This document shows, in pieces, positions 25,601 to 33,971 of a stretch of DNA of 50,549 nt. The notes beneath the pieces were generated by a model. It saw only the letters and a list, made by a program, of their open reading frames with translations. It was not told where the DNA came from and searched no databases. The position numbers and the translations under genes are program-made. Within the stretch, counting starts at the first letter, position 1. Every line of letters starts with the position of its first letter. Origin of the DNA: Sphingobacterium sp. (lineage in GTDB: Bacteria; Bacteroidota; Bacteroidia; Sphingobacteriales; Sphingobacteriaceae); assembly GCA_029239355.1 (NCBI GenBank), contig JAQZAZ010000025.1, forward strand, positions 1-50,549. The letters are read 5' to 3'.

Positions 25601-26732
25601 GTTCGGCAAATGAAGTAATGGTGCTTGTGCTCTGACCTGATGTGACGTGAAAATTTTTAAAAAGCTGGAAATAGGTATGATTCAGGTCATATTTATTAAT
25701 TCCCCCGGCAAAAGTTCCTATCCATAGGATACCTTCCTTGTCCAATAACAGTGCGTATATCGAATTATGGTTCAGGCTTTCCTCGTCGGCGATATTATTC
25801 TGATAATGTGTGAAATCCCCGGTTTTGCAATCGAATAATTCTAATGCTTCTTCGGTGCCTACCCAGAGTTTATGCTCACCGGCAGGAACGATTGTAAGGA
25901 CAACATTATTGCTTATTGATTTGCTGTTGCCTTGTTCTTTTTTGTAGGCGGTAAATGTATTGGTATGGTAATCGAACCGGTTTAAGCCACCATACGTCCC
26001 AACCCATAAATACCCGTCTCCATGTTGTGTTATTACATTGATTTTATTATTGCTCAGTGCGCCCCGGGCGCCTGTCGAAGTGAAATAAGTGCTGCGCTGG
26101 GTTTCTTTGTTCAACAGGATAAGGCCGTTTTCTGTTCCTACCCATAGATTTCGCCTGTCATCTTCAAAAATAGACGTAACAACAGCCGTAATAGCACGCC
26201 CCTTGGTATCTTTGAACTGATAGCGGGTCAAATGACCTGTCTTTTTGTCCATTGAATAGAGATCGGAATAAGTCCCCACCCAAAAGTTTCCTTTGCTATC
26301 TTCCAGGATGGCATTGACGCTCACATCAATTCTGTTATTTCCAATTTGGGGTTTTATGACATGCTCAAAAGAATCATTGTCCCGGTCATAACGGGCCAAA
26401 CCGCCACCCATCGTCCCGATCCAAAGCTCGCCATGGGGGTCTTCATACAGCGATTTTATCTGATTGTTAGGAAGACTCTTCTTATTATTTTGTATGGTTC
26501 TATAGATTTTGAACTGGTAACCGTCATATTTATTGAGACCGTCCATGGTACCAAACCACATAAAGCCATATTTATCTTTTAGGATGCAGGTGACGGTGCT
26601 TTGTGATAGGCCCTCTGCTGTGGTAAGATGGCTGAAACGAGCGATGGGTTTGGTTTGTGCAGATAGTTGTATGGTAATCAGACAAGCTATCAGAAAACAT
26701 AAACATCGCTGCACTATATTGATTTTATCCAC
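22608..26732 (-). CDS. Hybrid two-component system sensor/regulator (HTCS), mannan PUL
   Basis: One-protein two-component system of 1374 aa in the inner membrane. Order: signal peptide (about 1-25), periplasmic two-bladed beta-propeller sensor with repeated Reg_prop motifs (for example DKYGFMWFGTMDGLNKYDG), Y_Y_Y domain (about 700-790), TM helix (about 812-832), histidine kinase with FTNISHELRTPLSL (His near 856), ATPase domain, receiver domain with VVSDIMMPKMNG (Asp near 1166), and AraC-type HTH (about 1280-1370, ending GFSEPSNFSRSFSKYFGMSP). It senses an oligosaccharide and activates the PUL. It is the first gene on its strand, and the direct repeat just after it is the likely target. Confidence 0.96.
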   Translation of the reverse strand: MDKINIVQRCLCFLIACLITIQLSAQTKPIARFSHLTTAEGLSQSTVTCILKDKYGFMWFGTMDGLNKYDGYQFKIYRTIQNNKKSLPNNQIKSLYEDPHGELWIGTMGGGLARYDRDNDSFEHVIKPQIGNNRIDVSVNAILEDSKGNFWVGTYSDLYSMDKKTGHLTRYQFKDTKGRAITAVVTSIFEDDRRNLWVGTENGLILLNKETQRSTYFTSTGARGALSNNKINVITQHGDGYLWVGTYGGLNRFDYHTNTFTAYKKEQGNSKSISNNVVLTIVPAGEHKLWVGTEEALELFDCKTGDFTHYQNNIADEESLNHNSIYALLLDKEGILWIGTFAGGINKYDLNHTYFQLFKNFHVTSGQSTSTITSFAEQADGDIWVGSDGGSLNLWKRTTNEFIHWDPNDKKGLNSFSVLSLLTTKDKKSLWIGTYERGLKKLDLSTGTFSHFYSGKGPLQLSNNTIYALAEDRLGNIWLGTNGDGINIIQKNTPEIRKHRADGQAKGLNNNYIRAFYEDDNGEMWIATYGGGINIYHPADNRFTCYNRANSNLQSDIINTIYGDSDRSIWIGTIGGGLQRFDRQRKTFVSYREEQGLPSNVINSIVEDDNRQLWISTNNGVSRYSLDQHTFSNYNRYNGLQGKEFLAGADLKTSRGEILFGGNNGFNVLHTDNIRRNVHAPPVIFTDFQLFNKPVVIGAENSPLTRNINETDELALNYDQTVFTIEFAALGYTIPEKNQYAYLLEGFDKEWNYVGNNRRATYTNLDAGTYTFKVRAANSDGIWNSKEAILKIVVAPPFWRTAWAYCLYGLITTVVLYLLFLEIKSREKLKNDVLLERLAAKKNEEINAIKVNFFTNISHELRTPLSLILDPLRKIIHQDISMDQVKTYSRLVYKNADRLLNLVNQLLDFRRLENGAASFKAHTVNVVELINEICEAFKERAQVREIDFSIRYASPVIRLSIDEDKFEKILSNLLSNAFKFTPNGGKIDVVVERSETVVEIHVIDNGIGIPEADRERIFEIFYKVDGVHPYENKSSGIGLALTKELVELHGGKITVQSEVGRGSDFTVHLATQGTILQDKDDAFVARYEELLSPLFGQETEQIQAIETDTHLKEDRPIVLLIEDNPDLQAYIRHELSAYFEILSATNGLDGLELARQSVPDLVVSDIMMPKMNGLQVCQELKADERTSHIPIVLLTAKQTDDNKIEGYTHGADAYIPKPFAMDLLIARITNLLLSRRKLRELFDNANRQDTSGKLPELNSLGAIDRDFLQKVEHLVEENLNNKEFNIDLLAELLHMSRRQLYRKIKALTNQGVQEYILSISLKHARNMLLTGNYTIAEIAYLVGFSEPSNFSRSFSKYFGMSPKNYLEWAEKQNN

Positions 26733-27008
26733 GTAATTTCGAATAATCGGTTGTAGGGCTGAAATTACTATTTATTTTGTGCAGAAAAAACTTTAAGTTA
26801 CTTTTCGTCATGTTAGTGCCTTCTACCCTTGACAAGCCACTCATGTCCACTCCAGATCGAATCCTTATACAGCAGTGGGAGTAGGCAGCCTTTGTCACAC
26901 TTTAAGGAAAAATAGGTTGCCTGCTAAATAGCATGACACCACAGAACGGTTATGTCTGACTGATGCCGTATCTTGTCTGATAAACTGATCTACAAAACCA
27001 ATTTTATC

Positions 27009-28367
27009 ATGATGAACCTGAAGAAATTTTCGCTTATGCCGTTTGTCTTGCTGGCTATATATGGATGTCAACCCAGTTCGCAGAAAGATAAGGCAGATAT
27101 CAATGATTCCAACACGCCGTTGCACCTGATGAAACCCGAATACCCGGTGATGTACGGTGAGACGACACTAGATAGCATCCGCGCTGATATAGACCGGGTG
27201 TATGCGTATCTCGATCGGGTGACGCCCATGGCTCTTGAACAGAAAGCGGACCACAAACCTGTGACGGATCTGGCTAAAATCGATACCAATACACGATTCA
27301 AAGAAGGTGATTTTCGGCTGATCAGCTACGAGTGGGGTGTTACTTATGGTGCCATGTTGCGGGCCTCAGAGGTGATCGGGGAGCCCCGATATGCAGCTTA
27401 TACGACCGAACGGCTCGAATTTATCAGCAGGGTATTGCCGCACTTCAAAAAGCTCGAATCCCGCCACCAGGGGTATCGGTCTCCGGTGCATTCCGTTGTA
27501 CAGCCGCATGCACTGGATGATGCTGGATCCATGTGCACAGCAATGATCAAGGCACAGTACGGCAGAACACCGCATACGGACATGAAACCGAGTATCACCA
27601 ATTATATAGATTACATCCTGACGAAAGAATTCCGTCTGAAGGACGGCACATTGGCCCGGAACAGACCGCAGGCAAACACGCTCTGGCTGGATGATCTCTA
27701 TATGAGCCTGCCTGCCCTAGCACAGATGGCCCGGTTTACCGGAGACAGTAGGTACTTAGATGAGGCAATGAAGCAATTTTGGCTCTTTGCCGATAAAATG
27801 TTTGTCCCCGAAAAAGGACTGTACCTGCACGGTTGGGTAGAGGGTATGGAGCCGCACCCGGCATTCCACTGGGCTAGAGCAAATGGCTGGGCGCTGCTGA
27901 CTAAAGTCGAATTGCTGAATGTGCTGCCGGAGGGCCATCCCGCCCGGGGCAGGCTGCTGGCACAATTCAAGAAACACGTCGCCGGTATTGTGGCGCTGCA
28001 GCACGGTACCGGATTCTGGCATCAGCTGCTTGACCGAAACGATTCTTATCTGGAAACATCGGCAACAGCAATCTACGCCTATTGTATCGCCAGAGGGATC
28101 AATGCCGGCTGGTTGGATATCAAAGCCTATGGCCCGATGGTGCTGCAGGCATGGAATGCCGTGCACTCAAAAATCAACAGTCAGGGGCAGGTGGAAGGCA
28201 CCTGTGTGGGTACAGGCATGGGGTTCGATCCGGCATTTTACTATTACCGTCCTGTTAATAAATTTGCCGCACACGGTTACGGACCGGTTATCCTGGCGGG
28301 TGCCGAAATATATGAGCTGATCAAAAATAAAACGTATGTGATTAACGACAGTTCGTTACAATTCTGA
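27009..28367 (+). CDS. Glycoside hydrolase family 105 unsaturated rhamnogalacturonyl hydrolase
   Basis: Periplasmic or membrane-attached lipoprotein of 452 aa that removes the unsaturated uronic acid left on pectin (rhamnogalacturonan) fragments by lyases. The start ATG 27009 (MMNLKKFSLM) gives lipobox IYGC with Cys20. The (alpha/alpha)6 barrel shows the family blocks: SYEWGVTYGAML, TLWLDDLYMSLPALAQMARF (with the Asp pair), HWARANGWALL, and TGFWHQLLDRNDSYLETSAT. It is divergent from the mannan HTCS, with a 276-bp gap and no PUL partner. The nearest related function in the window is the galactan PUL at 37614 onward. Confidence 0.9.
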   Translation: MMNLKKFSLMPFVLLAIYGCQPSSQKDKADINDSNTPLHLMKPEYPVMYGETTLDSIRADIDRVYAYLDRVTPMALEQKADHKPVTDLAKIDTNTRFKEGDFRLISYEWGVTYGAMLRASEVIGEPRYAAYTTERLEFISRVLPHFKKLESRHQGYRSPVHSVVQPHALDDAGSMCTAMIKAQYGRTPHTDMKPSITNYIDYILTKEFRLKDGTLARNRPQANTLWLDDLYMSLPALAQMARFTGDSRYLDEAMKQFWLFADKMFVPEKGLYLHGWVEGMEPHPAFHWARANGWALLTKVELLNVLPEGHPARGRLLAQFKKHVAGIVALQHGTGFWHQLLDRNDSYLETSATAIYAYCIARGINAGWLDIKAYGPMVLQAWNAVHSKINSQGQVEGTCVGTGMGFDPAFYYYRPVNKFAAHGYGPVILAGAEIYELIKNKTYVINDSSLQF

Positions 28368-28557
28368 GAATGAAGAAGGGACCGTATCATTGAAAGAAGC
28401 GTTGTTTACAGCTGGTACGAAGATCGAATCTGTTGCTAACCGATACACCTTTGTATGGGGTAAAAGCATTAAAACCGCCAAAGAGTGGACTAAATCGCAA
28501 CTGCACGCAATCCACAATGGAGGAATGATTATCGATCAACTTTTTTTGGAGAAATAA
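28366..28557 (+). pseudogene. Possible 3' remnant of an unknown gene
   Basis: A frame open from 28342 to the TAA at 28555-28557 encodes a protein-like sequence (EGTVSLKEALFTAGTKIES, then YTFVWGKSIKTAKEW and GGMIIDQLFLEK) without an early ATG; TTG at 28390 is the only early start candidate. It directly follows GH105 in another frame. It looks like the C-terminal end of a lost gene, but could be chance. No family recognised. Confidence 0.25.
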
Positions 28558-28564
28558 AGTCTTT

Positions 28565-28580
28565 TGGCACGATTATTTAT
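28565..28580 (+). promoter_or_regulatory. Possible sigma-54-type promoter
   Basis: TGGCAC at 28565-28570 is a good -24 element; the -12 element five bases later reads TTTAT and is poor compared with TTGCA/T. It lies about 120 bp upstream of the 86-aa protein. Tentative. Confidence 0.25.
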
Positions 28581-28701
28581 TGTAATTCGTTATAAAAAAA
28601 TATCGTGTCGTCAACACTTTATTCTTTTAATTGTTATGCTTTTGATAGCGTTATTGGTTTGGTATAATTCCCGTATTTAAAAATTTAGAAGCTGTATATT
28701 T

Positions 28702-28962
28702 ATGAATGGCACAAGTAGTTTAGTAAGTGGAGAATCGCATCGTTCGCAGGTATTTCGTTTAACTTACAAAGGACAGGATTACCAGCTTGTGTTGTTGAAA
28801 AAGTCATTATCCAAGCAGGATACCGAAGTGCCAATTTTACTGGATGGAACGGATCAAAAATTGGTAAAAAGGGGTGATAACTGGTTTTTTGAACATATGG
28901 ATTCGGATCAGCATTTTGCGACAGAGATTTGGCGTAACTTATCCCTTCGATATCGTATTTAA
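28702..28962 (+). CDS. Hypothetical protein, 86 aa
   Basis: Small soluble protein without signal peptide or TM segment. Mixed alpha/beta composition, with VFRLTYKGQDYQLVLLKKS in the middle and a WFFEHMDSD...FATEIWRNLSLRYRI end. I do not recognise the family. It has its own upstream region (possible sigma-54-like site at 28565) and is separated by 188 nt from FdhD, so it need not be part of that operon. Codon usage and an AT-rich leader look normal for a real gene here. Confidence 0.6.
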   Translation: MNGTSSLVSGESHRSQVFRLTYKGQDYQLVLLKKSLSKQDTEVPILLDGTDQKLVKRGDNWFFEHMDSDQHFATEIWRNLSLRYRI

Positions 28963-29150
28963 CATCAAAATTTCATACCCCCTTCTTTTTTTTAGTTTCC
29001 CCCGGCTTTACCAAAGATCTTGCTAAGCGTTTTTTCTGCTGTTGTTTTGGTGAAATATTAGTAAATTTAAATGGAGATGGATGCGCATGAAGCCTAATGT
29101 ATTTATTCGCTGGATCTACGAAGTGGTTATTTAGTTAACATTTTAGTGAA

Positions 29151-30023
29151 ATGGAAGCAGATTTACAGGAAAATAAATCGGTCAGGAAGATCGAGATCGT
29201 TAAACTAAAAGACAGCAGTAGTTTTTCCTGCATGGATGATATTGCCATCGAGGAGCCGCTCGAAATTGGGTTATTATATCATCGGAATGGAGAAAAGGAG
29301 CTTAGAAATATATCTGTTACGATGCGTACTCCGGGCAACGATAGAGAGCTTGCCGCGGGTTTTCTTTTTACGGAGGGGATCATCGCTGGCAACCATCAGA
29401 TTAAGACAATCCGTCATTCGGAATCTGCATGTACCAGAAATAGCGAAAATCGTGTGACGGTGCTGCTAGCGGAGGATGTTGTACCACAATTGATGAAAGC
29501 AGAAAGGAACTTTTATACGACTTCCAGTTGTGGCGTTTGTGGGAAAGGCTCTATTGAATCGATACGGACAGTCAGCATATTTGATACGCGAATGGGCGAA
29601 CAACAAGTCATATCCGTTCAGGTACTATATCAACTCGCAGCGAAGCTGCAGACTTTGCAGAATAATTTCAGTGCTACCGGGGGAATACATGCTGCTGGCA
29701 TTTTTGATCTGGACGGAAATCTGCTTGCCCTCCGAGAGGATGTTGGCAGACACAATGCATTGGATAAGCTAGTTGGTCATGCCCTGCTCACAGAGCGACT
29801 GCCGCTGAGGGACAATATCCTGCTATTAAGTGGGCGAGCGAGTTTTGAGCTTATTCAAAAAGCGGCAATGGCTGGTATCGCCATCGTGGCAGCGATAGGA
29901 GCGCCTTCGAGTCTGGCCATAGATTTAGCGAAAGAATTTGATATTACATTGTTGGGGTTTCTACGTGATAATCGATTTAATATTTATCATATGGGCCGCA
30001 ACTGTAGGATTGAAAAAATATAA
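29151..30023 (+). CDS. fdhD: FdhD formate dehydrogenase accessory sulfurtransferase
   Basis: Cytoplasmic protein of 290 aa that passes sulfur from a cysteine desulfurase to the molybdenum cofactor, so that formate dehydrogenase becomes active. The catalytic CxxC is present in TTSSCGVCGKGS (Cys127, Cys130), matching the pair in E. coli FdhD. Other family blocks: PGNDRELAAGFLFTEGI (about 62-78), GGIHAAGIFD, REDVGRHNALDKLVG and LLLSGRASFELIQKA. It leads a three-gene group with a DUF7009-like protein and the FdhF/YdeP oxidoreductase, its likely client. Confidence 0.96.
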   Translation: MEADLQENKSVRKIEIVKLKDSSSFSCMDDIAIEEPLEIGLLYHRNGEKELRNISVTMRTPGNDRELAAGFLFTEGIIAGNHQIKTIRHSESACTRNSENRVTVLLAEDVVPQLMKAERNFYTTSSCGVCGKGSIESIRTVSIFDTRMGEQQVISVQVLYQLAAKLQTLQNNFSATGGIHAAGIFDLDGNLLALREDVGRHNALDKLVGHALLTERLPLRDNILLLSGRASFELIQKAAMAGIAIVAAIGAPSSLAIDLAKEFDITLLGFLRDNRFNIYHMGRNCRIEKI

Positions 30024-30136
30024 CGAGAACAGCGCTTTATATGGTATTGCCATTGATGATGTTGAAATAGGCTTGAATGTTGATATACAGCTGTCGGGAA
30101 ATACAGGACTGTAACCTGACCTAAAGATAAATTAAA

Positions 30137-30487
30137 ATGAAACTAAGAATTAAAGATAATTCGGTAAGATATCGCTTGACGCAGTCGGAAGTGGCTGAGC
30201 TGGCCGAGAATGGTGTGGTATCGAGTGTGACAGCATTTATTGGTAGGCCATTGATTTATAGGATAGAAAAAATAGATGGTCAGGAGCTCACTGCAGATTT
30301 TGTGGAAAATAGTGTGGTGCTAGGGATCCCTCAACGTATGATCGAGGAGCTGGCAGCAACGGAAACGGTGGGTTTTGACGGGCAGGCTGGTCAAGTGAAG
30401 CTGTTGGTCGAAAAGGATTTTGTATGTATTGATAATACAGTGGAGGATCAAAGTGATAATTACCCGAATCCTAGTCTTACTTGTTGA
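30137..30487 (+). CDS. DUF7009-like conserved hypothetical protein
   Basis: Protein of 116 aa, soluble, without cysteines except near the C-terminus (FVCIDN and the final SLTC). The opening MKLRIKDNSVRYRLTQSEV is the signature of a small Bacteroidota family that I recall as DUF7009, which is commonly found beside fdhD and molybdopterin oxidoreductase genes; the family name is from memory. It sits between fdhD and the oxidoreductase, 20 nt before the latter, so an assembly or regulatory role in formate dehydrogenase maturation is a fair guess. Confidence 0.7.
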   Translation: MKLRIKDNSVRYRLTQSEVAELAENGVVSSVTAFIGRPLIYRIEKIDGQELTADFVENSVVLGIPQRMIEELAATETVGFDGQAGQVKLLVEKDFVCIDNTVEDQSDNYPNPSLTC

Positions 30488-30507
30488 TCAATTAACTAAC
30501 AGGGCTT

Positions 30508-32904
30508 ATGGAAGAATTTAATCAAAAAGGGATCGCCAAAGAACTCAAAAAAGAGCCTAGCGCAGAAAATCCTTATCGGCTACTGGATCTCAAACTCACA
30601 CATGTTGAAAAATCTGCGGCTGGTATTCCGGCAGTAATGGCGGCTTTTAAGGATCTATTTGAGGAAAAAGCAGCTATCCGCGGGACGCGGGCACTGTTCA
30701 AAATGAATCAGATGGGTGGCTTTGACTGCCCGAGCTGCGCATGGCCTGACCCCGATGATGAACGTTCGGCACTGGGGGAGTACTGTGAAAATGGAGCAAA
30801 GGCCCTTGCCGAGGAGGCCACCAGTAAGCGGGTTACGCCGGAGTTTTTCAAACAGAACAGTGTGTTTGACCTTGCTCAACTGGATGATTATCAGATCGGC
30901 AAGATGGGAAGGCTTACCGATCCGATGTATTTGCCGCAGGGCGCGACCCATTACCAGCCAATAAGCTGGGCGGATGCGTTTAAGAAAATAGCTGCGCATC
31001 TCAATGCGCTGGAATCACCGGATCAAGCTGCATTTTATACTTCTGGAAGAACAAGTAATGAGGCCTCATTTGTCTATCAATTATTTGCGAAAGAGTTTGG
31101 GACCAACAACATGCCCGACTGCTCAAATATGTGTCACGAGACTTCGGGTTCTGCCTTGCGCCCCACGATAGGTATCGGTAAGGGGACAGTGAAGCTCGAA
31201 GATTTTTACGATGCCGAGGTTATCGTCATTATCGGACAAAATCCCGGTACCAATGCTCCACGGATGATGAGTGCCCTAGCAAAAGGAAAGCAGAATGGGG
31301 CCAAGATCATTGCGATCAATCCCTTGCCCGAAGCTGGACTAATGGGTTTTACCAATCCGCAGAGTGTCGGTGCGATCCTTCATGGGGGCGCTCAGTTGGC
31401 AGACCTGTACCTTCCGGTAAAGATCAATGGAGATATGGCTTTATTAAAAGCGCTGGAGCTTCTATTGATTGAGTTTGAGATGAAAAGCCCGGGGACTGTG
31501 TTTGACGCATCCTTTATCCAGGAAAAGACAGTAGGGTATGAGAATTTTTTAAAGCAATTTGATCACTATAATCTGGATGAACTTGCTCGGCTTTCGGGAG
31601 TTTCCAAAGAAGCATTGTATGAGGCCGCTGCTACCTTAGCTTTTAAAAAACGTATTATTTTCTGCTGGGGAATGGGGCTGACGCAGCAGCCCAATGGTGT
31701 GGATATGATCCGTGAGATTCTAAATATCCTCTTGCTGAAGGGGAGCCTGGGGATTCCGGGTGCTGGTGTCTGTCCGGTCCGTGGGCACAGTAATGTGCAA
31801 GGGAATAGAACGATGATGATTGATGAAAAACCGACCGATGAGCAATTGGATCGCCTCGAGAATTTCTATGGGTTTAAGATGCCGAGGAAACATGGTTATG
31901 ATGTTGTTCGTGCCATTAAGGCTATCCACGAAGAAAAAGTAAAGGTAATGTTTTGTATGGGGGGTAACTTCCTGTCCGCTACACCAGATACGACCTATAC
32001 AGCACATGCTTTACGCAAACTGAATCTGTTGGTAGCTGTCTCCACGAAATTAAATCGTGGACACCTTGTCCATGGTAAAGAGGCCTTAATCTTACCCACT
32101 TATGGGCGTAGCGATAAAGATATTGTAAATGGAGAGCTGCAGATCGTAAGTACTGAAAATTCAATGGGTGTTGTGCAGGATTCAAAGGGTATGCTGGAAC
32201 CGGTTTCCAAAAATCTGATCAATGAGGCGCAGATTGTTTGCCGGATGGCCATGGCGACGTTGGGCGAACGGGCTGTTGTGGACTGGCAACGTTATCATGA
32301 TAGTTACGATGCCATTCGGGACGACATCGAGCAATGTATTCCGGGTTTTGATAATTATAATGTCCGGGTACGGCAAAAAGGTGGATTCTATCTTCCAAAT
32401 GCGGCGCGTGATAAGCAATATTTTGCCAAGGATCTTGCCGGCCGGGCACCGTTTACACTGACCGATATACCCGACAATACCTTAGCTGAGGACGAATATA
32501 TGATGGCTACTACCCGTACCCATGATCAGTTCAATACCACCATTTACGGGTTGGACGATCGTTATCGGGGGATCAAAAATGAACGTCGGGTAATTTTTAT
32601 GAACCAGGTGGATATCGACAAGGCAGGATTTAAGGCCGGTGAACGCGTGGATCTGTTTAATTATGATGATGGTATCGAACGTGTGGCCCCGCTATTTATT
32701 GTTGTTGCCTATCAGATTCCGGAAAAGAATACAGTCACTTATTTTCCCGAGACGAATGTGCTCGTTTCGGTCAATAATGTAGTCAAGGAAAGTAATATGC
32801 CTGCTTCAAAGTATGTTAAAATAAAAATTAAAAAGCACGACCCGGAAGTTTACAAAAAAGTGGATAACATGCTTTATCAGGGAGCGATACAAAGACCGAG
32901 TTAA
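30508..32904 (+). CDS. FdhF/YdeP family molybdopterin oxidoreductase
   Basis: Cytoplasmic bis-MGD enzyme of 798 aa, formate dehydrogenase-like. N-terminal FDCPSCAWP (Cys74, Cys77) and EYCENGAKA (Cys93) are the YdeP-type cysteines. The active-site stretch is DCSNMCHETSGSALRPT; by alignment with E. coli FdhF, Cys209-His210 takes the place of Sec140-His141, so Cys would ligate Mo. Then GQNPGTNAPRMM, GVCPVRGHSNVQGNRTM and a C-terminal MGD-binding domain (TTRTHDQFNTTIYG). It is the client of FdhD two genes upstream. No NADH- or quinone-linked subunits lie nearby, so the electron acceptor is unknown; YdeP in E. coli is linked to acid resistance. Confidence 0.93.
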   Translation: MEEFNQKGIAKELKKEPSAENPYRLLDLKLTHVEKSAAGIPAVMAAFKDLFEEKAAIRGTRALFKMNQMGGFDCPSCAWPDPDDERSALGEYCENGAKALAEEATSKRVTPEFFKQNSVFDLAQLDDYQIGKMGRLTDPMYLPQGATHYQPISWADAFKKIAAHLNALESPDQAAFYTSGRTSNEASFVYQLFAKEFGTNNMPDCSNMCHETSGSALRPTIGIGKGTVKLEDFYDAEVIVIIGQNPGTNAPRMMSALAKGKQNGAKIIAINPLPEAGLMGFTNPQSVGAILHGGAQLADLYLPVKINGDMALLKALELLLIEFEMKSPGTVFDASFIQEKTVGYENFLKQFDHYNLDELARLSGVSKEALYEAAATLAFKKRIIFCWGMGLTQQPNGVDMIREILNILLLKGSLGIPGAGVCPVRGHSNVQGNRTMMIDEKPTDEQLDRLENFYGFKMPRKHGYDVVRAIKAIHEEKVKVMFCMGGNFLSATPDTTYTAHALRKLNLLVAVSTKLNRGHLVHGKEALILPTYGRSDKDIVNGELQIVSTENSMGVVQDSKGMLEPVSKNLINEAQIVCRMAMATLGERAVVDWQRYHDSYDAIRDDIEQCIPGFDNYNVRVRQKGGFYLPNAARDKQYFAKDLAGRAPFTLTDIPDNTLAEDEYMMATTRTHDQFNTTIYGLDDRYRGIKNERRVIFMNQVDIDKAGFKAGERVDLFNYDDGIERVAPLFIVVAYQIPEKNTVTYFPETNVLVSVNNVVKESNMPASKYVKIKIKKHDPEVYKKVDNMLYQGAIQRPS

Positions 32905-32972
32905 AAATACGATGATGTCCTTTCGTATACAGACATACCGCGATGGTATTATCTTATCTAATTTACCTTTAA

Positions 32973-33122
32973 ATTTTAAATCCACCCTCATATTCGCAGC
33001 CAGTCAATGAAGCGTTGAGACTGATTTTTAAGGATAGTATACAGAACGGTATGTATGACGAATTGTCTTATTTAAAACTTTCTTGCTTCGACAATGGTTT
33101 TTTAGGGGAATTCCTTAAATAG
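32973..33122 (+). pseudogene. Possible short gene remnant after the formate dehydrogenase gene
   Basis: A frame open from 32973 ends at TAG 33120-33122 and reads like protein (PVNEALRLIFKDSIQNG, then MYDELSYLKLSCFDNG and FLGEFLK). The only ATG is at 33051, giving 23 residues. A terminator follows at 33145. It may be the end of a lost gene or a very small protein; no family recognised. Confidence 0.2.
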
Positions 33123-33144
33123 TTAGATTATTGTATTTTCTTTT

Positions 33145-33171
33145 AGGCTAGGTATTGATCTCCTAGCCTTT
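33145..33171 (+). terminator. Hairpin terminator (CTAGCC family)
   Basis: AGGCTAGG at 33145-33152 and CCTAGCCT at 33162-33169 form a perfect 8-bp stem with a nine-base loop, followed by TTGTTGTTG. It ends whatever is transcribed from the + strand here, and resembles the hairpins at 33836 and 35225. Confidence 0.65.
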
Positions 33172-33202
33172 GTTGTTGTTTGGATAAACTCCCGGTCTCA
33201 CT

Positions 33203-33572
33203 TTAGTCCGCCAATTCAGTTTCGGTATGCATCGCACAGATCCATTCTTCATTTTCTTTGATCCAGGTAGAGGTACAGGCACAATTAAATGACGTTTTCT
33301 CACCTGTGGCCACATATTCCATTTTGATCAGGTAGGCAATAACTGCAGTTTGTCCCTGAATGACTTGTGATTCTTCTGACTTTATTTCTAGCACCTTTAA
33401 TTTCTTCGCTCGAATCAAACATCGTTTTAAAAGTGGTTTCATCAACTTGGCGTATTCCGTTTTTTCCAGCCACTAGGCAGGGAAATCGGGTCAAGCGCTT
33501 AATGGTCCCGAAGTCGCGGTCTTCCATTGCCTGCCAATATTCCTTTTCAAGTTCGATAATTTCAGTTTCCAT
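33203..33572 (-). pseudogene. Frameshifted NTF2/DUF4440-like protein
   Basis: The N-terminal part reads METEIIELEKEYWQAMEDRD from 33572 in one frame, with RLTRFPCLVAGKNG. The C-terminal part continues in another frame to 33203 as LKVLEIKSEESQVIQGQTAV, IKMEYVATGEK, STWIKENEEWICAMH. Joined near 33395-33405 (AAATTAAAGG on the - strand) they give one ~122-residue SnoaL/NTF2-like domain of the DUF4440 kind. A single-base indel explains this, either as a real mutation or as a sequencing error. Function of the intact relatives is mostly unknown. Confidence 0.75.
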
Positions 33573-33835
33573 GATAAGCTAATTTTTGTAAAAAATTCTA
33601 TTTCCAATACAATCGAAAACGATTGTTCAATAAGAACGATCGCTATGATCAATTGGTTTTGTCTTAAAACTACCTGTGGATGAATGGATTGTATCAATAG
33701 ATGACGATGTGCTGCGCTAGGGAGTTGTTGAGGCGTAAAGTTTTTTTTAAAAAAGGTCAAACTATTTGTCGGTGATCTTGTTTATTGACCGAGTATGTAA
33801 ATAATTAAACGTAGGTTAGAGGATTGTTTTTTGTA

Positions 33836-33868
33836 AAGGCTAGGTTCGTGGTTGATCTAGCCTTTTTT
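33836..33868 (+). terminator. Intrinsic terminator (CTAGCC family)
   Basis: AAGGCTAG at 33836-33843 and CTAGCCTT at 33857-33864, then a T-run to 33868. No gene lies immediately upstream on the + strand, so it may end a small RNA or a decayed gene. Confidence 0.7.
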
Positions 33869-33938
33869 ATTTTTAGCAAGTGACAAAAAAATAGTGTCGT
33901 TTATTTTATTGTGAGTAGCTCAGAAACTGCGGACATAA

Positions 33939-33971
33939 AAAACGCTTGAACCGGGGAGATTCAAGCGTTTT
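33939..33971 (+). terminator. Perfect 12-bp hairpin upstream of an A-rich start-stop leader
   Basis: AAAACGCTTGAA (33939-33950), nine-base loop, TTCAAGCGTTTT (33960-33971). It may terminate in either direction. It is followed by TAACTAACCAATTATAAACC, a leader style typical of Bacteroidota genes, and by ATG AAT TTA CAA TAA at 33997-34011, so a 5' leader may persist without its gene. Confidence 0.6.
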
